Virus record (IMG/VR): IMGVR_UViG_3300042923_000281
Location: 186,001-250,000 of that record
Origin: a virus
Direction: 5' to 3' (one strand)
Length of the DNA: 64,000 nucleotides
A program made the position numbers and the translations under genes. This document shows positions 23,691 through 30,811 of this stretch, in pieces (the first letter of the stretch is position 1; each line of letters starts with the position of its first letter). The notes below the pieces were generated by a model. The model had not been told where the DNA came from. It did not search any database and saw nothing but the letters and a program-made list of their open reading frames with translations.

Positions 23691-23738
23691 CTACAAACCC
23701 CCTAAAGCAACCAGCGTGATGGCACACTGGTCTTTCAT
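23691..23738 (-). CDS. Possible 15-residue leader peptide
   Basis: ATG at 23738 with AGGAAG 6 nt upstream, reading MKDQCAITLVALGGL then TAG. It overlaps the stem at 23711-23730, so translation would open that hairpin. It may be a chance ORF. Confidence 0.25.
   Translation of the reverse strand: MKDQCAITLVALGGL
23711..23730 (-). terminator. Terminator-like stem after the phosphatase gene
   Basis: Minus strand CCAGTGTG-CCAT-CACGCTGG (8 bp, one G-U) followed by TTGCTTT. Confidence 0.5.
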
Positions 23739-23762
23739 AGACTACTTCCTAACCGGACTTTT

Positions 23763-24191
23763 TTACTCGTCGCGAAGACGCTTGTCCAACTCATCGCCCA
23801 GGATGTTGTACGTGTAACGGTCGAGGGTGCCGGACTTGATGCAGCTGTTCGCATGGTCGTGCTCGAAGCCTTCCAGCTGCGCGAGGGTGGCGCAGATCGT
23901 GTACGAGCGAATACGGCCTTCACCGCACTGCACGTAGATCACTTCAGCACCGGCATCGCGTTGTTCTTCAGCGAACTTGAAGATCTCCGCTGCACGCTCT
24001 GGAGTCATGCAGCCTTCCGGGTCGAGTTCCGGGGCATGGTCACGAGGGAAGAACATCACCTGCAAGAGCGGACGTTGGTCTTTGCCGGGGATGGCTACGC
24101 CGTTGCTGTAACGGTCGGTGATCGAGATCACAGGGGCTTTGGGATCGACTTGTTGCAAACGGCCCTTGCTGATATTCACGAGACGGGTCAT
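23763..24191 (-). CDS. Cysteine-dependent phosphatase-like protein (CX5R)
   Basis: 142 residues. YVQCGEGRIRSYTIC carries the C-x5-R phosphate loop of the protein-tyrosine/dual-specificity phosphatase superfamily, with S/T after the arginine as usual; the preceding histidine is replaced by glutamine. A general-acid aspartate may lie in FFPRDHAPELDPEG. The length suits a minimal phosphatase domain. The substrate may be a host or phage phosphoprotein, or another phosphate ester. It follows the gene at 24206 by 14 nt in an operon that also encodes a macrodomain. Confidence 0.7.
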   Translation of the reverse strand: MTRLVNISKGRLQQVDPKAPVISITDRYSNGVAIPGKDQRPLLQVMFFPRDHAPELDPEGCMTPERAAEIFKFAEEQRDAGAEVIYVQCGEGRIRSYTICATLAQLEGFEHDHANSCIKSGTLDRYTYNILGDELDKRLRDE

Positions 24192-24205
24192 GCGATGCTC
24201 CTAGG

Positions 24206-25090
24206 TTACTTCAGTTGGTAGTCTTTGACGATCTTACCGCCGACACCGGCGTTAACGACCATGGGGTTGATCCAGATGGTTTTACCGGATCGTTTATAAG
24301 TACGGTCATGGCCCCGGCGATCATGCTCGCGGCTCTGACGACGTTCACCACACGGACCAGTCTCAGTCCGGCCAGCGCTGACGATGCGTTCTGACTTGTT
24401 GACTACCAACACACGGTAGCTGTCATACGGCAAGGCTTTCTTGCGCTGTTCGGTGAAGGTCAACTTCTTGGCAGGAATCTCCTGCTCAGAGATGTTGCTG
24501 AAAGCAAAGGCTTCGCACAGCTCACACAGGGCCTTGATTGGACCTCGCATGGTTGCACCCGCCAGCTTCTCAAACCACTCCTTGCTCAGGCCAACGTCGT
24601 TGGTCAGGGTGCAAGGCAGTATGCCGCTTTCAAGCGCCTCGAACATCGGGCCCTTCTCTGCGGGCATCTTGCAGATGAACGGGGCACTGATCCATGAGCT
24701 TTGATCGGGTACGTGACTGACCACCGTGATCTCAATCGGACCCGAGCCTTCCTGAGTGGCGATCACAATGACCTTGTCCCGGTAACAGTGACCTGAGGTC
24801 ATTAGCTTCAGCACAGGGTCGTCGATGTGGTGCAAGGCGGCTTCAGCAGCCATGTCGGCCAGATAGTCTTCCTTGTGAAAATACTCAATCACCACACACG
24901 GGTAAGGCAACCGGATCTTCTCCGGCAAGCAACGCAGGTTGTTGTCCAGTACGCGTCCACCTTCCGGCAGGGCGAACTTGGGGGCTTTCATAGCGGCTTG
25001 AAGTGTCACCGCCAACTCTTTGTTTCCGGCAATCCGCTTCGAGCGTTTGAAGAACTCCATCGCTGTACGGAAATAGTTAGGACCTTCCAT
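24206..25090 (-). CDS. Unknown phage protein with C-terminal Arg/His motif
   Basis: 294 residues; GGAG ribosome site, start overlaps the macrodomain stop by 14 nt. The C-terminus REHDRRGHDRTYKRSGKTIW resembles an Arg/His-rich segment I recall from other phage proteins (R-x-H-x-R-R-G-H, then G-K-x-x-W), where its role is not known to me. An earlier CELCEAF stretch might bind metal, but only two cysteines are close together. Confidence 0.65.
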   Translation of the reverse strand: MEGPNYFRTAMEFFKRSKRIAGNKELAVTLQAAMKAPKFALPEGGRVLDNNLRCLPEKIRLPYPCVVIEYFHKEDYLADMAAEAALHHIDDPVLKLMTSGHCYRDKVIVIATQEGSGPIEITVVSHVPDQSSWISAPFICKMPAEKGPMFEALESGILPCTLTNDVGLSKEWFEKLAGATMRGPIKALCELCEAFAFSNISEQEIPAKKLTFTEQRKKALPYDSYRVLVVNKSERIVSAGRTETGPCGERRQSREHDRRGHDRTYKRSGKTIWINPMVVNAGVGGKIVKDYQLK

Positions 25091-25538
25091 TCTTTCTCCT
25101 GCTGTCGCCTAAGGCAACTGTGATGTCTGCCTCGATGAACGGATAGATGGCGCGGTAGACGTACTGAATGTCTTCCTCCCAATCCAATCCGCCGTGGCCA
25201 CAACCCATGGGTGGTAAGACGATGCGTCCAAGTCTGTGCCGGCTGGCCAAGACTGCTATCTTGTTGATGTGATGAACGACCAAGCTACGCGGAGAGGCAT
25301 CTCGCCAGTCCAGTTTGGTCGGCACCAACAGGTAACGCATGTCTTCGTGTTTATACGAGATGATGTTGCCCGGTTCGATGGTTGGATACATCTTGCGGTA
25401 GTGCTTGTGAAGCCCTGGGACCGTGTTACGGGCGGTTCGAGCCACACCGGCTCCCATTGCCCCGACCAGATTGATCGTGATCACACGTGTATCAGCAGGG
25501 ACGTCAAATAGATCCTGCTCCACGATCTTTAATGACAT
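25077..25538 (-). CDS. Macrodomain protein (ALC1/TARG1/DarG-like)
   Basis: 153 residues from the ATG at 25538; a TTG start 6 nt earlier is less likely. INLVGAMGAGVARTAR corresponds to the N-x-x-G-x-M-G-x-G-I-A loop and LPPMGCGHGGLDWEED to the G-x-G-x-x-G-L-x-W loop of ADP-ribose-binding macrodomains of the TARG1/DarG branch. Such proteins remove ADP-ribose from glutamate or from thymidine in DNA. In a phage this could reverse host DarT-type DNA ADP-ribosylation or regulate the phage's own modification; both are inference. It overlaps both neighbours, so it is part of a tight operon. Confidence 0.8.
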   Translation of the reverse strand: MSLKIVEQDLFDVPADTRVITINLVGAMGAGVARTARNTVPGLHKHYRKMYPTIEPGNIISYKHEDMRYLLVPTKLDWRDASPRSLVVHHINKIAVLASRHRLGRIVLPPMGCGHGGLDWEEDIQYVYRAIYPFIEADITVALGDSRRKNGRS

Positions 25539-25998
25539 GTTCAACCGCCTCGGTAAAGCAGCTTGCTAAGAAGGCTGCGGTGATGGGGGTATGAGACGGG
25601 ACAGTGATGGTCCAGACATGGCCCACGTGCTGGAACTCCCGTGCTACCAATCGTAGCCGATGTTTAAGGTGGATCTGACTGACCAATGAATCGATGTGAG
25701 GGTTACCGGACACGAATCCAGTGAACGTCATCACGAGATCCGCTAAGAAGTCTAACCCCTCCTCAGTCACGAAGAATGCACAGTAGAACTGCTTCTTCGT
25801 TTTGCCTTCCTCATGATGCGACGCACAGCAGTCTGTGGTCATCACACCGGGTTGTTCGTTCAGCAATGCCACTGCCTGTTTCAGTTCAGGGTCAACGAGG
25901 CTGTAGGGTGCCGAAGGATCGTTGAGGAGCTGTACCTTACGGTAATCATCCAATGCTTCTTGAACATTGGTGAGCTTGCCAGCAGCAGATAATTTCAT
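25504..25998 (-). CDS. Unknown protein, first gene of the macrodomain operon
   Basis: 164 residues; AGGA ribosome site. TDCCASHHEEG is a cysteine/histidine-rich patch that might bind metal. The stop lies 35 nt inside the macrodomain gene, indicating coupling. A perfect TACATTAT box lies 29 nt upstream of the start, so it heads the operon 25998 to 23763. Confidence 0.7.
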   Translation of the reverse strand: MKLSAAGKLTNVQEALDDYRKVQLLNDPSAPYSLVDPELKQAVALLNEQPGVMTTDCCASHHEEGKTKKQFYCAFFVTEEGLDFLADLVMTFTGFVSGNPHIDSLVSQIHLKHRLRLVAREFQHVGHVWTITVPSHTPITAAFLASCFTEAVEHVIKDRGAGSI

Positions 25999-26026
25999 GA
26001 GTTAGTTCCTAAGAATATACATGCTG

Positions 26027-26034
26027 ATAATGTA
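26027..26034 (-). promoter_or_regulatory. Promoter-like box TACATTAT
   Basis: Context AGACAATACATTATCAG on the minus strand, 29 nt upstream of the start at 25998 and just downstream of a terminator. Confidence 0.65.
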
Positions 26035-26057
26035 TTGTCTCGGCGAGATGGAATAGA

Positions 26058-26077
26058 GGGAGGGCCGAAGCCCTCCC
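26058..26077 (-). terminator. UUCG-loop terminator after 26079-26489
   Basis: Minus strand GGGAGGGC-TTCG-GCCCTCCC then TCTATTCC, directly after the stop. Confidence 0.8.
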
Positions 26078-26078
26078 C

Positions 26079-26489
26079 TTACTTTTTCTTTCCGTTGCCT
26101 TGACCCGCGACACCACCCATCAACTTGTTGACCTCGGTATCCTCTTTCGTGGAGACCGTGTCACAACGCTTGAGAACTGCTTCTGCACGATCGCGAGGCA
26201 TCTTCATAAACGTGTCAAGTGACATGCCGGTGTATTTGAGTACGTTGGCAACCAAGTATCGCTCAAGGTACACATCGAACGGATCAACCAATGCCAGATC
26301 TTCGGATTCGTGCATCGCAATCGAAGCGTAAGGACTCATGCCCTGTGAGCTTTGATCGTGAACACCGAAGTAATCGTCGTAACACTCCGTGATGATGATC
26401 TGAGCTGGAATGCTGTCAAGAGTCCCTTCGAACTTTGACAGCACTTCATCAAGAGCAGTGATGCTCTCTTTGTCTTCCAGCTTATCCAT
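26079..26489 (-). CDS. Unknown protein downstream of a virion-type gene
   Basis: 136 residues ending in a glycine/lysine tail (GVAGQGNGKKK). No family recognised. It follows the 532-residue gene by 41 nt and is probably expressed with it. The ribosome site is poor (GGTTCGGG). Confidence 0.65.
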   Translation of the reverse strand: MDKLEDKESITALDEVLSKFEGTLDSIPAQIIITECYDDYFGVHDQSSQGMSPYASIAMHESEDLALVDPFDVYLERYLVANVLKYTGMSLDTFMKMPRDRAEAVLKRCDTVSTKEDTEVNKLMGGVAGQGNGKKK

Positions 26490-26530
26490 CCCGAACCGAC
26501 GATCACCAGCATGGTAGCCTAACGGAAGGG

Positions 26531-28129
26531 TTAGACTGCCGCGCCTTCTACTTGGCTGATCTTCAGTGCGGCTAGGGTGAAAAAAACGTAACCGATGTCG
26601 ATTGGGATCAAGTACGGATGCGTTTGATCTTCAGGCTCCTTCTGGCACGCCGGGCACTTGACTTTCGGCAGGCCGATGTAGGAGACCGTCGACTTCTTGA
26701 TCCACTCGAGGATCTCGTTGGTGAACTTGTCGCCCACCTCAGGATCTTCAGACAGCATCTCGAGGATGCGGTCCTTGTTGACCAGGTCATCGTAGATGAT
26801 CGGCGCTGCATCAGGATCGAGCGCATGCTCGAAATGATCGACCCAATGGCCGTACTGACGCAGGTTCGTCAACGCACCACTGCGCATGATGTGTCGCATG
26901 CGGTCCATCTCAGAGAGACGGGCGCCGAACGCATCGTTGGTCGCTTTGGAGATACCGTCGACCCACACGTGGCCGCCATCGATCTGGGCTGCCAGCGAAG
27001 TCACCTTCAGCACAGCAGTCAGGCCCTTGCCCAGCGGAACACGTTTCTCGTAGAACGGGAACTCCGCTTGGTATTCAGCCAGCCACTTCGCATCACGCTT
27101 GGCGCTACGAGAGGCCATCTTCAGCGCTTGGCTTGGGGTGATCTTGGCGCGGTCAACAAAGCCCATACGAGCAAAGTTGATCAGCACTTCGTCGACGTGC
27201 TTGCACTTGTCTGGATCGGCCACGCATGGCTGACGCAGTGGGTAGCCGTCCGGGTACATCGCACAGGCCAGACCCCACATCACTTGCTGGTAGTCACGGC
27301 TGCGGATCACTTCCATCAGCTCGTCAACGGTATCGCCGGTTTCGAAGGCGTAGTTGACGGAGACGATGTGCTCCAGCGCGAATCGCATGTAGGTTTCAAC
27401 GGTGTAGACTTCCACCGAGGAGAACACCATGCCGTTCGAGGAACGACCGAGGTTCATCTTCTCCATGCGGGTCTTCTGTTCGAAGTCCAGCAGCGCTTGG
27501 ATGGTCGGGGCACGGAATGTCACCCACAGACCAGTGTTCCACAGCGGCACCTGCACCATCGAGCCTTGGCCGAAGGTTGCACGGATTGCCATGACCGGGT
27601 CTTTCATGTTGGCAGGCTTGACCTTACCAGCACCCAGACGGGTCTCGTTGTGCAGCACGGTGTTGTGCCAATCGCCTTCACCGTCGATGCCGTCGAAGTA
27701 CATGTCCTGCCACACGGCAGAAAGCGTACGGGACAGGTTCACCAGACGACGATCTTCCGGGGAGAGGGACTCAGCCTTTTCTTTACTGAGTTCGTTCAGA
27801 CCACGGTGATCCATGATCATTGCCATCTCGTCCATGCCCACTTTCAAAGCCACGAGGCCAGGACGTGCAGGGTCGAGTGACTGACGCTTGAACATTGGTT
27901 CGGTCAGGGTGACGTGAGGGTTCGGTTTATCGAACTGATCCCACAACCCTTCGATTTCCATGGTGACTTCAGGTGTTTGTTCTGCTGGAGGCTTAGCAGT
28001 GGCCGCTGCTGTGGTGGCTTGGGCAAACGCATCAGCGCTCTGAGAGCTGTCAACGTTTGGCACCAAGTTGGACGTATCCAACTCCACCTCATCCATTCCT
28101 TCATTCTGGGGTTTCTGGTCGTCGCTCAT
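26531..28129 (-). CDS. Probable virion assembly protein with C-terminal zinc-binding motif
   Basis: 532 residues, start preceded by AAGGCAGGATC. The first ~70 residues are disordered and acidic with an alanine/proline run. The bulk is helical, with a conserved-looking WQDMYFDGIDGEGDWHN region. Near the C-terminus KCPACQ (C-x-x-C), and a more distant pair CVADPDKC, may bind zinc. The C-terminal hydrophobic segment (IGYVFFTLAALKI) is unusual. Large helical zinc-binding proteins of this kind occur among baseplate or hub assembly factors of big myophages, but I cannot assign it firmly. Confidence 0.55.
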   Translation of the reverse strand: MSDDQKPQNEGMDEVELDTSNLVPNVDSSQSADAFAQATTAAATAKPPAEQTPEVTMEIEGLWDQFDKPNPHVTLTEPMFKRQSLDPARPGLVALKVGMDEMAMIMDHRGLNELSKEKAESLSPEDRRLVNLSRTLSAVWQDMYFDGIDGEGDWHNTVLHNETRLGAGKVKPANMKDPVMAIRATFGQGSMVQVPLWNTGLWVTFRAPTIQALLDFEQKTRMEKMNLGRSSNGMVFSSVEVYTVETYMRFALEHIVSVNYAFETGDTVDELMEVIRSRDYQQVMWGLACAMYPDGYPLRQPCVADPDKCKHVDEVLINFARMGFVDRAKITPSQALKMASRSAKRDAKWLAEYQAEFPFYEKRVPLGKGLTAVLKVTSLAAQIDGGHVWVDGISKATNDAFGARLSEMDRMRHIMRSGALTNLRQYGHWVDHFEHALDPDAAPIIYDDLVNKDRILEMLSEDPEVGDKFTNEILEWIKKSTVSYIGLPKVKCPACQKEPEDQTHPYLIPIDIGYVFFTLAALKISQVEGAAV

Positions 28130-28141
28130 GATCCTGCCTTA

Positions 28142-28525
28142 TTACGCAGTTTTCTTTTCGGAACGAACAAGATCACTGATCAAATCCATCAGCTCACCGG
28201 AGTGAGGGGAGACGGTTGCAGTGGTCTGTTCAATGAAATCATAATAATCACCACCGGCCTTGAGCAGCACAGGGTGATTAGGATTATTCAACACGGCTGA
28301 CGTGATGTCGGCGCTGTGTTTGGCTTTGATCCCGTCGAGACGTTTCTTCATCTCTTCCAGATCACGTTTGATGATGCGGGTCAACTCAGCGACACGCTTG
28401 CCGTTCGGAGATTTACTCCAATCGTAGCGAGCTGCGTCTTGAGTGGTTGTAGCGAAACTGTGCAGTAGTCTCAAGGACTGTTGGTGAAGGGACTGCAACC
28501 CCTGACTCCGTGTAAGCTTGGACAT
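28142..28525 (-). CDS. Unknown helical protein
   Basis: 127 residues, largely helical with a charged central helix (RIIKRDLEEMKKRLDGIKAK). It lies 12 nt upstream of the virion-type gene and is divergent from the plus-strand polymerase operon at 28623. A small assembly factor is plausible from context. Confidence 0.65.
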   Translation of the reverse strand: MSKLTRSQGLQSLHQQSLRLLHSFATTTQDAARYDWSKSPNGKRVAELTRIIKRDLEEMKKRLDGIKAKHSADITSAVLNNPNHPVLLKAGGDYYDFIEQTTATVSPHSGELMDLISDLVRSEKKTA

Positions 28526-28622
28526 GATCTTTTAAACCCCAGTAATATGGAAAATGGACTGGCCAATTATTTGTACTTTACTCATAGTAGGTCGGCTAAA
28601 CTTTTTTTATTAGGAAAACACA

Positions 28623-29459
28623 ATGTTCCAAGAACTCTCTGACATTCTTCTGGACAATGTGCACCCTGCCATCTACAGTGGAATGGTGACACTTACTCGG
28701 GCACTGGAAAAGCATCAAGCTGTCCAGTACAAGGAGCGCATCATTCAATTGCGGATGGATGCGAATAACCGTGAACCACTCACCTTGACCGATGAGGCGA
28801 TCTCGATCGTCTACGACCAGGTGCGTGCCCTGACCCAACAGATGAAAATCCAGTTGGAGTTGGACACCTTGAGCATGGACAAGCTTTCCATGATCCTGGA
28901 GTGTCTGACCTTTACACCTAGCGATAATGATTCAGAGTATCTGGCAGCTTTGGATGCTGGAGAGGACTCTGAGGACACGCTGCACGACATTCTGGCCATC
29001 TACATGCAGTGTGAGCCCATCGAATTGATGGAGTACGTCACAGGTGTGGACGGTGCGGTCATCGTGGCCATTCGTGAGACCGTGGAACGTAACCTCAGCT
29101 ACCTCGAGAAGGCAGAAGAGGGTGTGCAAGATGCGGTCGTGCTGCTGAACAAGTTCCAGACCCTCGTTGGGGACAAACTGACGGTGGGCATGGAGTCGTT
29201 GCAGGCAGGTACTGAGGTAGGTGCGTCGGCTGAAGAGCTGGTGAACCAATCTCGCAGTCGTCTGGCTGACTTGCCGGCTGAAGACTTGGCAGATCAGTTG
29301 CTCTCCATTGCGATTATCGCCAAGACCCCACGCGATGCCCTGCAAGACGAAGTCATGTTCTTCGCAGAGAACATCATCCATGACCCGTTCATGGTTCAGA
29401 AGGCTTACAAGCGCGTTACCAAGCGCCTGAGTGAGTTGCCACCGGAGAATACGCCGTGA
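28623..29459 (+). CDS. Unknown protein coupled to a virion RNA polymerase subunit
   Basis: 278 residues, AGGA ribosome site. Entirely helical and acidic; VGMESLQAG contains an M-E-S stretch but no clear maturation site. Its TGA overlaps the GTG start of the polymerase subunit gene (29456-29459), so the two are made together. It may be an accessory or packaging partner of that polymerase. Confidence 0.7.
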   Translation: MFQELSDILLDNVHPAIYSGMVTLTRALEKHQAVQYKERIIQLRMDANNREPLTLTDEAISIVYDQVRALTQQMKIQLELDTLSMDKLSMILECLTFTPSDNDSEYLAALDAGEDSEDTLHDILAIYMQCEPIELMEYVTGVDGAVIVAIRETVERNLSYLEKAEEGVQDAVVLLNKFQTLVGDKLTVGMESLQAGTEVGASAEELVNQSRSRLADLPAEDLADQLLSIAIIAKTPRDALQDEVMFFAENIIHDPFMVQKAYKRVTKRLSELPPENTP

Positions 29460-30802
29460 AGAAGCTTGACTTTTACATTGATGCCCTCCAGGCAGGTGCG
29501 TACCGTCGTAAGGACTGGGTCATCAGTGCTTTTTCGGTGGTGCGTGAACAGGCCTCGTTTCATGGACCGGTTCCTGAGACGCAAATGGGGGTGGGTGACC
29601 TTGCAGGGACCGAATTGTACTCGATCCGCTACGGTCGTGAGAGCACTGAGGTCTACGTGCCGACGTTGGCAGGTAATGAGTGGGTCTCCATTCAAGACAC
29701 CGTGCCAATGACCCCGCTGTTCTACCCGGCTGATGAGTTGAACGTCACTCCGGCCATGATTCCGAACTGCAAAGCGGCCGTGGAGTCCACGTTTGGCGAT
29801 ATGCTGTTCAATTGGATCGCGTTGGTCGAGCCTTTCCATGATCGCATTGACTATCAAGTCGGTCCGGTGAAGATTGGCGCCATCGAACGGATCATTGCCA
29901 AGAAATTGGTGGACGATCCTGAGATCTCGGGTATCGAACCACGCCCTGACCAGATCCCGGTCAAGATGTACATGCGCTTTGGTCGTTGTGTCGGGGCCTT
30001 GGCGGGCTTTACACAGATCTTCGTGCCTACCTTGACGCCTAAGTCACTCCAGACCGACCCTCAAGTGCGGGTACGTCGGGGTGAACTGCTCGAAGAGAAC
30101 GCTGATCGTCTCCATGACCCGGTTGTCGTGGCCAAGATCCAGAACGAACTCATCGACATGGACAAAGCGTGGCTTAAAGACGACCCGTCTGAAGGTTTCC
30201 TCCTGTCGAACAAGACTTGGGGTACGGCGCGTAAGCGGATGTTCCTCATCCACGGTCCTGAAGCAGGCTTTAACGAGGGCGGTAACGCTGAACTCGTGGT
30301 CAACTCGCTGGAAGAAGGCTGGGACACCGACAAACTGGTGGCCATGTTCAACTCCACACGGGCGGGTTCCTTCTATCGGGGTGCTCTGACAGCCCTCGGC
30401 GGGGAAGCGGTGAAGTTCTTCATGCGGGTGTTCCAGAACGTTGCCATTTCTGAAGAAGATTGTGGCTCCCGACTGGGTATTGAACGCACCATCGAGAAAG
30501 GTCAGGGTGAATACTACGCTGGTCTGTGGGAAATCACCTCGACAGGTATTGCTCTGCTGACCGAAGAACGTGCGAAGAGTCTGGAAGGCAAGACCATCCG
30601 TACTCGTTCCCCTCAATTCTGCAAAACGGGCGGTACTGACTTCTGTGCGCGGTGTGTGGGTGATGCTCTGGCAGCCATTCCATTCGCTATCGGTGCGGAA
30701 AGTACCTCCGTGGCTTCCAAGTTCATGGACATCATGATGGCCTCGGCTCACGCCAAGGAACTGAAGACGGCCAAACTGAACGTGCTGGAAGCATTTACCT
30801 AA
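29456..30802 (+). CDS. Virion RNA polymerase beta-prime C-terminal subunit (phiKZ gp80-like)
   Basis: 448 residues, GTG start coupled to the previous gene. NSTRAGSFYRGALTALGG matches the bridge-helix region of beta-prime, CARCVGDALA the C-x-x-C-x-G element before the trigger loop, and IGAESTSVASKFMDIMMA the conserved G-E-P-x-T-Q-L trigger-loop region in altered form. In phiKZ the virion polymerase is injected with DNA and transcribes early genes; it is split over several genes. Assignment to the virion rather than the non-virion enzyme rests on the presence of a second beta-prime C-terminal gene at 39560 and on gene order. Confidence 0.85.
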   Translation: MKKLDFYIDALQAGAYRRKDWVISAFSVVREQASFHGPVPETQMGVGDLAGTELYSIRYGRESTEVYVPTLAGNEWVSIQDTVPMTPLFYPADELNVTPAMIPNCKAAVESTFGDMLFNWIALVEPFHDRIDYQVGPVKIGAIERIIAKKLVDDPEISGIEPRPDQIPVKMYMRFGRCVGALAGFTQIFVPTLTPKSLQTDPQVRVRRGELLEENADRLHDPVVVAKIQNELIDMDKAWLKDDPSEGFLLSNKTWGTARKRMFLIHGPEAGFNEGGNAELVVNSLEEGWDTDKLVAMFNSTRAGSFYRGALTALGGEAVKFFMRVFQNVAISEEDCGSRLGIERTIEKGQGEYYAGLWEITSTGIALLTEERAKSLEGKTIRTRSPQFCKTGGTDFCARCVGDALAAIPFAIGAESTSVASKFMDIMMASAHAKELKTAKLNVLEAFT

Positions 30803-30811
30803 GGGTGCCTC

